DNA of 64,000 nt from positions 1 to 64,000 of the forward strand of contig DASQAF010000023.1 of the NCBI GenBank assembly GCA_035635855.1. Reading direction: 5' to 3'. The notes beneath the pieces were generated by a model that saw nothing but the letters and a program-made list of their open reading frames with translations, was not told the DNA's origin and did not search any database. This document shows positions 40,346 to 48,487 of this stretch, in pieces. Position 1 is the first letter of the stretch, and the number at the start of each line of letters is the position of its first letter. Both the position numbers and the translations under genes were made by a program. Origin of the DNA: UBA11740 sp035635855 (lineage in GTDB: Bacteria; Acidobacteriota; Blastocatellia; Pyrinomonadales; Pyrinomonadaceae).

Positions 40346-40726
40346 TCACGTCCGTTGCACAAATAGCCCGGAGAAGTATTGCCGATGCCCATAGAAAACA
40401 ATCAACCACAGGACCACTACAACAATTGCCAACGCTACACCAGTTAGGTTCAGGAACACGTGGTATAAGACTATGTTCACAATTACCGGACCAAGCAGCA
40501 CAAGACCGAGGGGCACGAACCTATTCACCAGCAGCAGCGCGCCGCCTGCGATTTGTAGCGCCGCGACTACCCAAAAGTAATGAGACAGTACGAGTGCGCC
40601 AACAAATTGTCCCGCCAGTCCTGAAGGCATAGGGCCCATGCTGAGGAAATTCAGAAATCCATTTAGCCCGAACACAACAAAGATTAGCCCAAGTAGCAGC
40701 CGTGCAATCAAGGTTAAGATTTTCAT
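40346..40726 (-). CDS. DoxX-family membrane protein
   Basis: Small inner-membrane protein of 126 residues with four hydrophobic spans; the start MKILTLIARLLLGLIFVVFGLNGFLNF is the DoxX signature. The ATG at 40726 has GGAAAGGAAA upstream. DoxX-like proteins are linked to thiol and oxidant stress or quinone reduction. It is the third gene of the MarR-controlled set, with 102 bases separating it from the pirin gene. Confidence 0.88.
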   Translation of the reverse strand: MKILTLIARLLLGLIFVVFGLNGFLNFLSMGPMPSGLAGQFVGALVLSHYFWVVAALQIAGGALLLVNRFVPLGLVLLGPVIVNIVLYHVFLNLTGVALAIVVVVLWLIVFYGHRQYFSGLFVQRT

Positions 40727-40828
40727 TTTGCTTTCCTTTCCAATCGTAGTTTTAGAAGTAGTGTTCTCAAGTATTCAGTCATCGAGTTGAAGAAGACCTT
40801 CGTCGAAGTAACGGTCGCCGATGGTGCT

Positions 40829-41752
40829 TCAAGAGTTAATCGCGCCCATCCTGCCTTGCTGATAATCTTCAATCGCCTGGCGGATTTCGCCTTCGGTGTT
40901 CATGACAAACGGTCCGTAGCGCGCGACTGGTTCGTTCAAGGGAACTCCGGCGATAAGTAACACTTCGAGCGTAGCCTTCGCGTCTGCCGGGTTCTCGACT
41001 CTCACTTCGTCGCCGTCCTGCGTGAATAAAACCATCTGCCCGTCGCCTGCGTGCTCACCATCTGCTCCGAACAACCCCTCTCCATCCACGACGTAAGCGA
41101 AAGCGTTGTAAGCGCCTGGCACCTGTTGAGCGGCTGCGCCTCCAGGCTCGATCCGGTAATGCAGGTAGATGATCGGCGTGCGCGTCTGAATGACGGCTTT
41201 CTCGCCCATCGCTTCGCCCGCGATTACACTCACCTTGACCAGGCCATCGGCCGAAGTAGCTTTAGGGATTTGCGAGTTCGGAATCTCCTGGTAGCGCGGG
41301 TTCATCATCTTGTCGCGCTTCGGCAGGTTCACCCAAAGTTGGAATCCGTGCATCCGGCCTCCGTCGCGCGCGAACTCACGGCTCGGCATCTCTGCGTGGA
41401 TCACGCCCGCTCCGGCAGTCATCCACTGCACGTCACCCGGTCTTAGGCGTCCCGCGTGTCCGCGAGAATCTTTATGTTCCATGTCCCCCGCCAACAGGTA
41501 GGTCACCGTCTCGAATCCGCGATGCGGATGATCCGGCGCGCCTTTCGCCTCACCGGGCGCCACGTCCATTGGCCCCATCTCATCAAGTAACAGAAACGGA
41601 TCAAACTCTGAAAACGACGCCTTGGGGAACGGACGGCGAACCAGAAAGCCCCCGCCTTCCAAAGTCTCAATGCTGTTCACCACTCCGGCGACCGTACGCG
41701 TTCCTTCCACACGTTCCTCTTCATTTCTCAATGCTTCACTCACCATCGACAT
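40829..41752 (-). CDS. Pirin-family protein (possible quercetinase)
   Basis: Bicupin pirin of 307 residues, start ATG 41752 after GAGAGGAG. The metal site is readable: HPHRGFETVTYLL, the His-x-Asp/Glu region MTAGAGVIHAEMPS, with LDEMGPMDVAPGEAKGAPDH before it. E. coli YhhW and human pirin cleave flavonols such as quercetin; pirins also work as redox regulators. It follows the MarR gene at 62 bases in one transcription unit. Confidence 0.92.
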   Translation of the reverse strand: MSMVSEALRNEEERVEGTRTVAGVVNSIETLEGGGFLVRRPFPKASFSEFDPFLLLDEMGPMDVAPGEAKGAPDHPHRGFETVTYLLAGDMEHKDSRGHAGRLRPGDVQWMTAGAGVIHAEMPSREFARDGGRMHGFQLWVNLPKRDKMMNPRYQEIPNSQIPKATSADGLVKVSVIAGEAMGEKAVIQTRTPIIYLHYRIEPGGAAAQQVPGAYNAFAYVVDGEGLFGADGEHAGDGQMVLFTQDGDEVRVENPADAKATLEVLLIAGVPLNEPVARYGPFVMNTEGEIRQAIEDYQQGRMGAINS

Positions 41753-41814
41753 AACAACTCCTCTCTTTACCGATCTGGCGCGCGCTAGAAAATGACGTAA
41801 ATGACGCGAACGAC

Positions 41815-42303
41815 TCACGCCGTGTTCTCCTTTTCACGTTGCGCTAACGCACCTGCTGCCTCATAGCCAATCTTCTTCAACAGGCGGATAAGTGTCTTGC
41901 GCTCCGCCCTGGTCAAGGAGGCGGACGCGAGCCTTTCCATGTCGGTGGCGTGATCGGCGTAGACACGTGTGATCACCTTCCTGCCTGCCTTGGTCAAATG
42001 AACTATCCTTGCCCGCCGGTCAGTGCCGTGAGCGCGCCGCTCCACCAACCCCTTCGTCTCTAAGCGGTCAACTGCCACCGTGATCGAACCGCTCGTCAGC
42101 AGAACCTTTTTCCCGATCTCGTTAACTGGAAGCGGCCCTTTGTGCAGCAGCGCCTCAAGCACGGCGAAGTCGCTGCCGCACATCTCCAACTCCAGGATGC
42201 TCTTTTCGGCGTAGGCCTGAGCCGCACGCGACGCCTTCCACAATACGAGGAAAACGTGAACGCCACTCCCGCCCGTCAACGATTCCGATTTGTGCTTGCT
42301 CAT
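41815..42303 (-). CDS. MarR-family transcriptional regulator
   Basis: Winged-helix regulator of 162 residues. The ATG at 42303 is preceded by AGGAG. Helix-turn-helix and wing are visible: LPVNEIGKKVLLTSGSITVA, VDRLETKGLVERRAHGTDRR and ARIVHLTKAGRK. One Cys (LEMCGSDF) near the N-terminus could be a redox sensor as in OhrR-type MarR proteins. Its promoter has a palindrome over the -10 box, which suggests autorepression, and it probably controls pirin, DoxX and NmrA downstream. Confidence 0.92.
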   Translation of the reverse strand: MSKHKSESLTGGSGVHVFLVLWKASRAAQAYAEKSILELEMCGSDFAVLEALLHKGPLPVNEIGKKVLLTSGSITVAVDRLETKGLVERRAHGTDRRARIVHLTKAGRKVITRVYADHATDMERLASASLTRAERKTLIRLLKKIGYEAAGALAQREKENTA

Positions 42304-42320
42304 CTCTCCTATTTGTTATG

Positions 42321-42338
42321 TACCTTGACATCAAGATA
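42321..42338. promoter_or_regulatory. Probable MarR operator (TACCTTGA-CA-TCAAGATA)
   Basis: An 18-base near-palindrome with seven of eight arm positions paired around a two-base centre. It resembles operators of MarR proteins (CTTGA-TCAAG core). It overlaps the -10 box of the MarR promoter, 18 bases upstream of the start codon, so binding would block transcription of the operon. Confidence 0.65.
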
Positions 42339-42361
42339 CTTCACATTAAGGCAGATGTCAA
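42333..42361 (-). promoter_or_regulatory. Sigma-70 promoter of the MarR-pirin-DoxX-NmrA operon
   Basis: Reading the minus strand, TTGACA (42361-42356) and TATCTT (42338-42333) are separated by 17 bases. The -35 box is the perfect consensus. The start codon of the MarR gene is at 42303, with AGGAG just before it. Confidence 0.75.
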
Positions 42362-42417
42362 GTGGTGCCCGAAGCGATGCCTAAAGTGAAACAGCTTTGT
42401 CACAAAAGTGGTTTATC

Positions 42418-42730
42418 AGTCCGCGAGGCAGACGAATGATAGTAGCCCAGCATTTCACTGCTGGGATAAAGAGCTGAAGTATCTGTAGTCCGTGAAGCGG
42501 ACGGCTGCCGCTCCCAGCGATGAGAGGCTGTGGTCAAAACCCGGACGTGAGTTTGATCGAAGTGGCTTTGAACCGCAAAGGACGCAGAGGAAGGCCTTTC
42601 TCAGCGACCTCTGCGAAAGACTCTGAGACCTCTACGCTTTAAACCAAACTTAAGATAACGCATCTTGAGTTTTGAGACAGCCTCTGAATCGCTGGAATAA
42701 TTTCACTCGTCCGCCAAGACGGACTAAAGG
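42418..42730. repeat. Family D repeat, copy 1, split by an inserted element
   Basis: Starts AGTCCGCGAGGCAGACGAAT with the hairpin GCCCAGCATTTCACTGCTGGG, then AGTCCGTGAAGCGGACGGCT and CCCAGCGATGA up to 42523. The sequence resumes at 42685 as TGAATCGCTGGAATAATTTC. It matches the intact copy at 44832-44967 once the 161-base insertion is removed. A further GTCCGCCAAGACGGAC hairpin closes the copy near 42727. Confidence 0.8.
42524..42684. mobile_element. MITE-like element with TGA target duplication, inserted in a family D repeat
   Basis: Terminal inverted repeats: GAGGCTGTGGTCAAAAC at the left end and, read in reverse, GAGGCTGTCTCAAAAC at the right. The three bases TGA occur directly on both sides (42521-42523 and 42685-42687), while the intact family D copy has TGA only once at that point. 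The inner part (about 42569-42645) carries family C sequence (AACCGCAAAGGACGCAGAGG). At 161 bases it has no coding capacity and would need a transposase in trans. Confidence 0.78.
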
Positions 42731-42779
42731 AACGCCACTTTTTGTGCAAAGCCTCTGTCAATCTTCAGGTCTTGAACCA

Positions 42780-43826
42780 CTATGAAGGACGTCGCTCGCC
42801 TCTCAGAAGCTTCAATCCCTCGACCAGCGGTGGAAAATCAGCGAGAGCATCCTTCTTTACTCCCCAGGTGGTGAACATATGGCCGAGCAGTTTTGGATCA
42901 GCATGCAATCGGGTGAATTCGATTAACGCCATTGTCGCCTCAAGGTTCTTCCAGCCAGCCGGCAAGACCCGGAAACCCTTTTCCAGGAACACGGGGATCG
43001 ACGGATAACTCTCCCTCAGTTCGTAGTGCCATGGGCAGACAATGATATCTTTCGGGATCAGGTCGATAGCCGCAGCGGTCCCGTTAGTGGAGGCTTCCCA
43101 CTCTCCAAAATCGTACTTCTTGCCGTCAATCAACCGATCGCCCCACATCAGCATCTCGACGTGACGCTTACGCACAAGGTGAGCGTAAATTTCGTTGAGG
43201 GCCTTTGCAAAGAGTACGCCAACGTCTTTGCCCTTCGTCGATGGCGAGAGTTCCGAACCCAGCAAAAAGATCTCATCCATGCCGACGTGAAAGGCGTCGG
43301 CCCGAAACGCGTCAATGATCTCGTCCATCAACTGGAAGACGACTCGCCAGACCTCTGGGTTAAGCGGGTCCCATTCGCGGCAATAGATACCTTCGTTATT
43401 GGGAAACGCTCCCGGCGTCAGGTCGAAGGCTGGGTAGACGCTGAGAAGGGGAAAAGTTTCAGCCTTCCAGGACTGATGACCGAGCGATTGAAACTCAGGA
43501 ATCAGCCGGATGTTGAACTTCTTGCAGAGCGCCGCGAATCTTCGTGCTCCATCGCGTGTAATCGGATTTGTTCCTCGCCTAAGTTCAGGATGAGACTTGA
43601 ACGCGAAGTTGTAGTCAACCTCGAGAATAATTACGTTAAGTCCCTGCTTCGCCAGGTTTTCAAGATTCTGCCCGAGTGCATCGAGTGCACTGTCGCTGTT
43701 GTAGTCGAGGAGGTGTAAGGCTCGCCAGGGTCTCGACTGCTTTGATGCGACACTTGCACCGACAGGCGTCCACGCGGCGCATAGCAAGAGGCAGAGAACG
43801 GCGCTGAGATAACCGGTCAATTTCAT
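42780..43826 (-). CDS. Secreted GH20-like beta-N-acetylhexosaminidase
   Basis: TIM-barrel protein of 348 residues resembling the catalytic domain of family 20 hexosaminidases, which release N-acetylglucosamine or N-acetylgalactosamine. A signal peptide occupies residues 1-24 (LSAVLCLLLCAAWTPVGASV). Conserved parts are NVIILEVDYNFAF, IPEFQSLGHQSWK and the catalytic Asp-Glu pair in FHVGMDEIFLLG, followed by LMWGDRLI. It lacks the N-terminal domain of classic GH20 enzymes, so it is a short form. It is divergent from the BtpA gene. Confidence 0.82.
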   Translation of the reverse strand: MKLTGYLSAVLCLLLCAAWTPVGASVASKQSRPWRALHLLDYNSDSALDALGQNLENLAKQGLNVIILEVDYNFAFKSHPELRRGTNPITRDGARRFAALCKKFNIRLIPEFQSLGHQSWKAETFPLLSVYPAFDLTPGAFPNNEGIYCREWDPLNPEVWRVVFQLMDEIIDAFRADAFHVGMDEIFLLGSELSPSTKGKDVGVLFAKALNEIYAHLVRKRHVEMLMWGDRLIDGKKYDFGEWEASTNGTAAAIDLIPKDIIVCPWHYELRESYPSIPVFLEKGFRVLPAGWKNLEATMALIEFTRLHADPKLLGHMFTTWGVKKDALADFPPLVEGLKLLRGERRPS

Positions 43827-44024
43827 GATTGAACCACCACGAGTGCTTGTACTTCGAATCCATGAGCGTAATGCGCGGAGTATAACGAGCGGCTAAGACT
43901 TGTCAAAGATTTATCTGGAGGTAGCTTTGGATGCTAAGCTGTCAAACTACTTTCCCGATGGTTACGTGAACGACTGAAACCGCCGACAATAGCTCCGTCC
44001 CTGGAGTAAAAGGAGAGAAAGTCT

Positions 44025-44834
44025 ATGGACAAGGTTGCCGTTATCGACTCACTGTTCGGCGTCCGACGGGCGCTTATCGGGGTCGTTCACCTTCGGGCCT
44101 TGCCAGGCACTCCTGCTGGTAAACTCGACACACGGGCCATCACCTCGATCGCCGTCCAGGAGGCTCGCGAATACGAGGAGGCAGGATTCCACGGCGTGAT
44201 GATTGAGAACACGCATGATCGCCCGTACCTGAAAGCGGGCGTCGGTCCTGAGATCACCGCCGCGATGGCCGTCATCGGCGCGGAAGTACGACGGGCGATA
44301 GCGCTGCCGCTGGGCGTTCAGGTACTCGCCGGCGCCAATTCGAACTCTCTTGCGATTGCGCTCGCCTGCGGCGCGAGCTTTGTGCGTGTTGAGGGCTTCG
44401 TGTTCGCACACGTCGCTGATGAAGGACTGATCGAAGCCAGCGCGGGCGCTTTGTTGCGATATCGACGTGCGATTGGAGCAGACCATATCCGGGTTTTTGC
44501 TGACGTGAAGAAGAAACACTCAGCGCACGCGATCACTGCAGATGTTGACATCGCTGAAACAGCGAAGGCCGCAGAGTTTTTTCTCGTCGACGGTGTGATA
44601 GTCACCGGGGTCGCCACAGGCCAGCCTGCGGAACCCGACGAAGTGAGTTCCGTTGGCCGCGCAGTCAGCGTACCGACCATCGTGGGCTCTGGAATCACAA
44701 CGGAGAACCTCCGCCATTATGCGGACGCAGACGCGTTTATCGTCGGCTCTTCAATAAAGAAGGACGGAATCTGGTCAAACCCAATTGATCCTGATCGCGC
44801 CCGTGCACTAGTCCGCGCGTTCAGCGACGAGTAG
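44025..44834 (+). CDS. BtpA/SgcQ-family protein
   Basis: TIM-barrel protein of 269 residues in the BtpA family, named after the cyanobacterial photosystem I factor; the E. coli member SgcQ lies in a sugar gene cluster, and the true reaction is unknown. The ATG at 44025 follows AAAGGAGAG. Signature: LIGVVHLRALPGTPAGK, FHGVMIENTHDRPY, LGVQVLAGANSNSLAIALA, FADVKKKHSAHAI and DAFIVGSSIKKDGIWSNPID. Its TAG stop is the first triplet of a family D repeat. As the organism shows no photosynthesis genes here, a sugar or nucleoside role is more likely. Confidence 0.9.
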   Translation: MDKVAVIDSLFGVRRALIGVVHLRALPGTPAGKLDTRAITSIAVQEAREYEEAGFHGVMIENTHDRPYLKAGVGPEITAAMAVIGAEVRRAIALPLGVQVLAGANSNSLAIALACGASFVRVEGFVFAHVADEGLIEASAGALLRYRRAIGADHIRVFADVKKKHSAHAITADVDIAETAKAAEFFLVDGVIVTGVATGQPAEPDEVSSVGRAVSVPTIVGSGITTENLRHYADADAFIVGSSIKKDGIWSNPIDPDRARALVRAFSDE

Positions 44835-44967
44835 TCCGCGGAGCGGACGAATGAAAATAGCCCAGCGATTCATCGCTGGGAATGCGAAACGCATCAAGCG
44901 CGAAGTCCGCACAGCGGACGACTGCCGATCCCAGCGATGAATCGCTGGGGTAATTTCAGTCGGCGAG
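44832..44967. repeat. Family D repeat, copy 2 (intact)
   Basis: Consists of TAGTCCGCGGAGCGGAC, the hairpin CCCAGCGATTCATCGCTGGG, a linker with GCGAAACGCATCAAGCGCG, a second GTCCGCACAGCGGAC hairpin, CCCAGCGATGAATCGCTGGG and TAATTTCAGTCGGCGAG. Several nested hairpins result. It overlaps the stop codon of the BtpA gene and lies upstream of the ThuA-like gene. Confidence 0.85.
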
Positions 44968-45000
44968 CAAACCACATGGAACGTAAGGAGAGCGTTGAGC

Positions 45001-45861
45001 ATGAATAGGACCTTCACCATGTCTGCCCTCACGGTATTGAGCGCTGCAGTGCTCATCTTCTGTTCAGCGCTTAACGCGAATAGCCGCAAGCCGAAGTTCA
45101 GAGTCATAGCGTTCTTTACCGCCAAACAGGATCAGGCGCATATCAGCTTTGTCCATGAAGCCAACCGATGGTTTCCTGAAATGGCGGCGAAATACAATTT
45201 CAGCTATGACACCACCTCCGATTGGCAGAATCTGAATTCAGACTTTCTGGCCAAATATCAGGTGGTTGTTTTTCTGGATACTCGTCCCGAAGATCCTGCA
45301 CAACGAGCCGCGTTTAAGACGTACATGGAGCATGGCGGAGCCTGGATGGGCTTTCACTTTGCCGGCTTTGCATTGACACCTTCACCGTATCCGGCAAACT
45401 GGGACTGGTACCACAACACCTTTCTCGGGTCAGGCTCATACCGGAGCAACACTTGGAGACCGACGTCGGCGATTCTACGTGTCGAAGACCGCCGGCACCC
45501 GGCCACTCGCCATCTGCCTGAGACTTTCAAGTCTTCGCCAAACGAGTGGTACCGGTGGGAGAAAGATCTGCGACAGAATCCTGACATAGACATTCTGCTC
45601 TCCATAGACTCAACCAGCTTTCCGCTGGGCACCGGGCCAAAACAGTATGAGATCTGGCACAGCGGGTACTATCCCGTGGTCTGGACGAACAAAAACTACA
45701 AGATGCTCTATCTCAACATGGGCCACAACGACATTGACTATGAGCACAAGTACGACACTACCAACAAGACGTTGTCATATACGCTCAACAACACAATTCA
45801 GGATCGACTGATAATCGACGGCTTGTTATGGTTGGGCGACAGAGATAAGAAGGCACCTTGA
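45001..45861 (+). CDS. Secreted ThuA-like domain protein
   Basis: ThuA-like (class I amidotransferase fold) protein of 286 residues. The start is ATG 45001, or TTG 44995 which has better spacing from AAGGAG. A signal peptide (TMSALTVLSAAVLIFCSALNA) is followed by FRVIAFFTAKQDQAHISFVH, FLAKYQVVVFLDTRPEDPAQ, MEHGGAWMGFHFAGFAL, a WYRWEKDL region and HSGYYPVVWTNKNYKMLYLN, MGHNDIDY near the C-terminus, all typical of ThuA proteins in sugar-related loci. The catalytic role is unknown in the family. Confidence 0.85.
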   Translation: MNRTFTMSALTVLSAAVLIFCSALNANSRKPKFRVIAFFTAKQDQAHISFVHEANRWFPEMAAKYNFSYDTTSDWQNLNSDFLAKYQVVVFLDTRPEDPAQRAAFKTYMEHGGAWMGFHFAGFALTPSPYPANWDWYHNTFLGSGSYRSNTWRPTSAILRVEDRRHPATRHLPETFKSSPNEWYRWEKDLRQNPDIDILLSIDSTSFPLGTGPKQYEIWHSGYYPVVWTNKNYKMLYLNMGHNDIDYEHKYDTTNKTLSYTLNNTIQDRLIIDGLLWLGDRDKKAP

Positions 45862-45883
45862 AGCAACTCCTCCGCGTCGACCC

Positions 45884-46000
45884 CGATTGATATTTTTGTC
45901 TTTGAATGCCACTCGCCACTCAGGGAGCCCAATAGAAAAATAGTCTCCTCCCGTAAACCCTCATCCCCCGTTCTATACAAAGGGAGAAGAGAAGAACAAG
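45884..46000. repeat. Family G repeat, copy 2 (reverse orientation)
   Basis: The 26 bases at 45893-45918 are an exact reverse complement of 26797-26822. Around it, TCTCCTCCCGTAAACCCTCA and CCCCCGTTCTATACAAAGGG correspond in reverse to the GGGGATGAGGG arm of copy 1. It lies after the ThuA-like stop, before the convergent dehydrogenase gene. Confidence 0.75.
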
Positions 46001-46056
46001 CAGGGTATGTCGCTGGTCAAGTGCAGATTTCATCAAGCTAACGCCGAACGATGGAG

Positions 46057-46977
46057 TTAACCGGGCGCGGCGACATCTGACGTTTCCACCTGTGCCAGTC
46101 TCTCCATCAACGTGATCACTGCCGAGAAGTCTTCCTCTTTGCCCTCGCTGAATTCCGCGACATTCATTTGAAAGGCTGCCGCAGTTGCCGGCATGGACAC
46201 CTTTGCGGCAGCTGCGGTTTCGAGAACCAAACCAAAATCTTTGTTCATGAGCCGAATTGCAAACTGAGGACTGTAGTCTCCACGGTCCGCCCGTGACAGC
46301 TTTCCGAGATGTGCAGGGGCGATCACCGACGTTCGGGATAACACCTCAAATAGCCGATGACGATCCAGTCCTTCCTTCTGACCCAGAGCAACCGACTCGG
46401 CGATCGCCTGCATGCCAACTCCCAGCAAGGTGTTCGCAACGAGCTTCATCGCGGTCCCCGAGCCGCTGCCGCCCAAATAAAAATATTGGCTGGCGATCGA
46501 GCTGAAGATTGGTTGGGCGGCTTGAAAGAGTTCTTCGTCTCCCCCGCAGAAGAGCGTCAACGTACCCTCTTCAGCAGCAGGTGTGCTGCCCGAGACCGGC
46601 GAGTCCAGACATTTCACGCCAGCCTCGCGACTCAAGTCGTACAGCTCGCGCGAAGTTGCGGGAAGCACGGTGCTCATCTCGATGATTGCCGAGCCGCGAC
46701 GTACGTGAGCGAAGACACCTTCCGGATTGGTATAGACACTCTTAACTGCATCATCATTGGTAAGAGACGACAAAATGACGTCCGCTTCTGAAGCGAGTTC
46801 AGCAATGCTGTCAGCGACCGTGGCGCCGTATTTAACCAACGCTTCGGCAGCCTTGCGACTTCGGTTGTACGCGGTGAGTTGGTAGCCGTGGTCGAGCAGA
46901 CGTTTAGCAATGCGGCTTCCCATGTTGCCGATGCCAATAAAGCCAAGGCGCGTATTCTCTTTGATCAGCGAGTTCAT
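46057..46977 (-). CDS. 3-hydroxyisobutyrate dehydrogenase-family oxidoreductase
   Basis: NAD(P)-dependent beta-hydroxyacid dehydrogenase of 306 residues. The ATG at 46977 follows AAGGAGAG. The Rossmann motif GFIGIGNMGSRIAKRLLDHG lies at the N-terminus, the substrate motif in CLDSPVSGSTPAAEEGTLTL, and the catalytic Lys in GSGTAMKLVANTLLG. Possible substrates are 3-hydroxyisobutyrate, tartronate semialdehyde or glyoxylate/succinic semialdehyde; the sequence does not decide. Confidence 0.92.
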   Translation of the reverse strand: MNSLIKENTRLGFIGIGNMGSRIAKRLLDHGYQLTAYNRSRKAAEALVKYGATVADSIAELASEADVILSSLTNDDAVKSVYTNPEGVFAHVRRGSAIIEMSTVLPATSRELYDLSREAGVKCLDSPVSGSTPAAEEGTLTLFCGGDEELFQAAQPIFSSIASQYFYLGGSGSGTAMKLVANTLLGVGMQAIAESVALGQKEGLDRHRLFEVLSRTSVIAPAHLGKLSRADRGDYSPQFAIRLMNKDFGLVLETAAAAKVSMPATAAAFQMNVAEFSEGKEEDFSAVITLMERLAQVETSDVAAPG

Positions 46978-47084
46978 TTCACTCTCCTTACACTATGTTT
47001 CAGCTTTGATTATCTGACGCACTTTAGTAGACCGTCGTAATCCCAGCTATATGAGCGCAAGCTCCTTCAAAAGTCGTTTTCTCC

Positions 47085-47510
47085 CTATTCGTTTAGCACC
47101 TGATGTACGAAGGCGACCGCAATCGATCCTTCACCTACTCCCGACGCCACGCGCTTGAGGTTGCCTCCGCGAACATCGCCCACTGCGAACACGCCGGGTA
47201 AACTGGTTTCAAGGAGATAAGGCGCCCGTCCGAGCGGCCATTGCGCACTCGCCAAATCTTCAGCCGAAAGATCGGAACCGGTCTTGACGAATCCTCCCGC
47301 ATCACACGCAACACACCCTTCGAGCCAACTCGAATTCGGCACAGCTCCAGTCATTGAAAAGAGATAGCCGATGTTGTGTGTCTCGACTCTTCCGGTCTTG
47401 TTGTCGCGCTACTGCACGCGTTCGAGGTGATCGGTCCCTTCCAGGGCGGTGACTTCGGTTTTGGTTCGCAAGTCGATTGTTGGATTCTTCGTAGACAAGA
47501 AAAGCATGCG
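47085..47510 (-). pseudogene. Remnant of a thioredoxin-reductase-like FAD oxidoreductase
   Basis: Only the C-terminal part remains. In one frame from about 47510 I read MLFLSTKNPTIDLRTKTEVT, ALEGTDHLERVQ, then TAG at 47411-47409, then RDNKTGRVETHNIGYLFS, MTGAVPNSSWLEG and GVFAVGDVRGGNLKRVASGV, the last being the FAD motif of thioredoxin reductases. The TAG stands where TGG (Trp) would be expected. The N-terminal FAD domain, the NADP domain start and the Cys-x-x-Cys site are missing. An 89-codon frame from 47354 is all that stays open. Confidence 0.8.
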
Positions 47511-47734
47511 AGCCTGCGAGGGCAGAGATCAGACGAAGCCAGGCAAACTGCGCGTGATTGATAACGAGTTGCAAAAGCTCTCCGCTATTGACGCGACCGA
47601 AGACATTTTCAAAGTTCGCGCGCTCCCTGTCCAAGCGATTTATGCAGATGCAACAACTTGAGGCGGAGGTCACGCAACTGTCTAAGCTCCGGCTCCGGAA
47701 ACGCGTGGCCCTTGCCCGTGATTTCATCGCTCAT
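47500..47734 (-). pseudogene. Frameshifted remnant of a small conserved protein family
   Basis: The ATG at 47734 starts MSDEITGKGHAFPEPELRQL then RDLRLKLLHLHKSL; near 47630-47636 the frame changes and continues as LDRERANFENVFGRVNSGEL, LQLVINHAQFAWLRLISAL. Joined, this looks like the first 75 or so residues of a roughly 130-residue cytoplasmic protein of unknown function that I recall from Acidobacteria and Proteobacteria. Its C-terminal half is replaced by the reductase remnant, so a deletion appears to have fused two broken genes. Confidence 0.7.
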
Positions 47735-47770
47735 TGATTTGATTATCCGGTTATCCTGAGGCTTCATCCA

Positions 47771-48430
47771 TTAATCACGGCCCCCTCCGAGCGCTACGAG
47801 GTCACGGTTCTCCAGCACCTTCTTGGGTGCACCGTGCCGCGCGATGCGGATCATCGCGCGGCCCAACTCCTCGGTTGTGATCATCGCCCCAGGCGCAATC
47901 ACTCGGAGCAAAGGCCAAAGCGGCTGAAAGAGCGTGTAGGAGATCCGGGTCCAACGGCTCTTTGAAACTTCTCCGTGCATTGCTCGCAACGCGCCCAGGC
48001 GGAACATGTACGCAGACGGGAACAGGGTGAGTAGCGCGTCCTCGGTGCGCCCCTTCACCTGTGCCCACATCGCCTTGCCCCCGGTGCCCGCGCCCGAAAC
48101 ATAAATGAAAGTCATAGCGGGATTGATCTCCGCCAGCACCTTTGCCCAACCCAGCGTCAGATCGTAAGTCAGGCGGGTATAGTCCGCCTCGCTCATGCCG
48201 GCAACGGAAACGCCGAGGCAGAAGAAGCAGGCGTCGTACCCTCGCAGTTCGGCACCGGCCGCGCCGAAGTCGAACAGGTCCTCACGGATCAGCTCGCGCA
48301 GCTTGGGATGCGCCTGACCGGTGGAGTTGCGGCCGACCGCGAGCACGCTCTCGACACCGTCATCGCGCAGGCACTCGCGCAAGACGCCCTGCCCCACCAT
48401 CCCCGTCGCTCCGAAGAGAATCACTTTCAT
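47771..48430 (-). CDS. NAD(P)-binding atypical SDR-like protein
   Basis: Rossmann-fold protein of 219 residues, start ATG 48430 (MKVILFGATGMVGQGVLREC, the glycine-rich GATGxxG motif). FIYVSGAGTGGKAMWAQVKG corresponds to the catalytic strand; Trp takes the place of the Tyr of the usual YxxxK, with Lys kept, so classical dehydrogenase activity is doubtful. Members of this group are annotated as epimerases or NAD-dependent sugar/oxidant sensors. No function is assigned beyond nucleotide binding. It ends 36 bases before the remnant genes. Confidence 0.8.
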   Translation of the reverse strand: MKVILFGATGMVGQGVLRECLRDDGVESVLAVGRNSTGQAHPKLRELIREDLFDFGAAGAELRGYDACFFCLGVSVAGMSEADYTRLTYDLTLGWAKVLAEINPAMTFIYVSGAGTGGKAMWAQVKGRTEDALLTLFPSAYMFRLGALRAMHGEVSKSRWTRISYTLFQPLWPLLRVIAPGAMITTEELGRAMIRIARHGAPKKVLENRDLVALGGGRD

Positions 48431-48487
48431 GATAGCCCCATGACGACGCTTATGCCCGTTGCTTTCCTTACTCGCCTCCTGCAAAGG

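Noticed and set aside
42418..42730. CRISPR-like array of short repeats
   Set aside because: The repeated blocks are hairpins within one element, not regularly spaced direct repeats with unique spacers.
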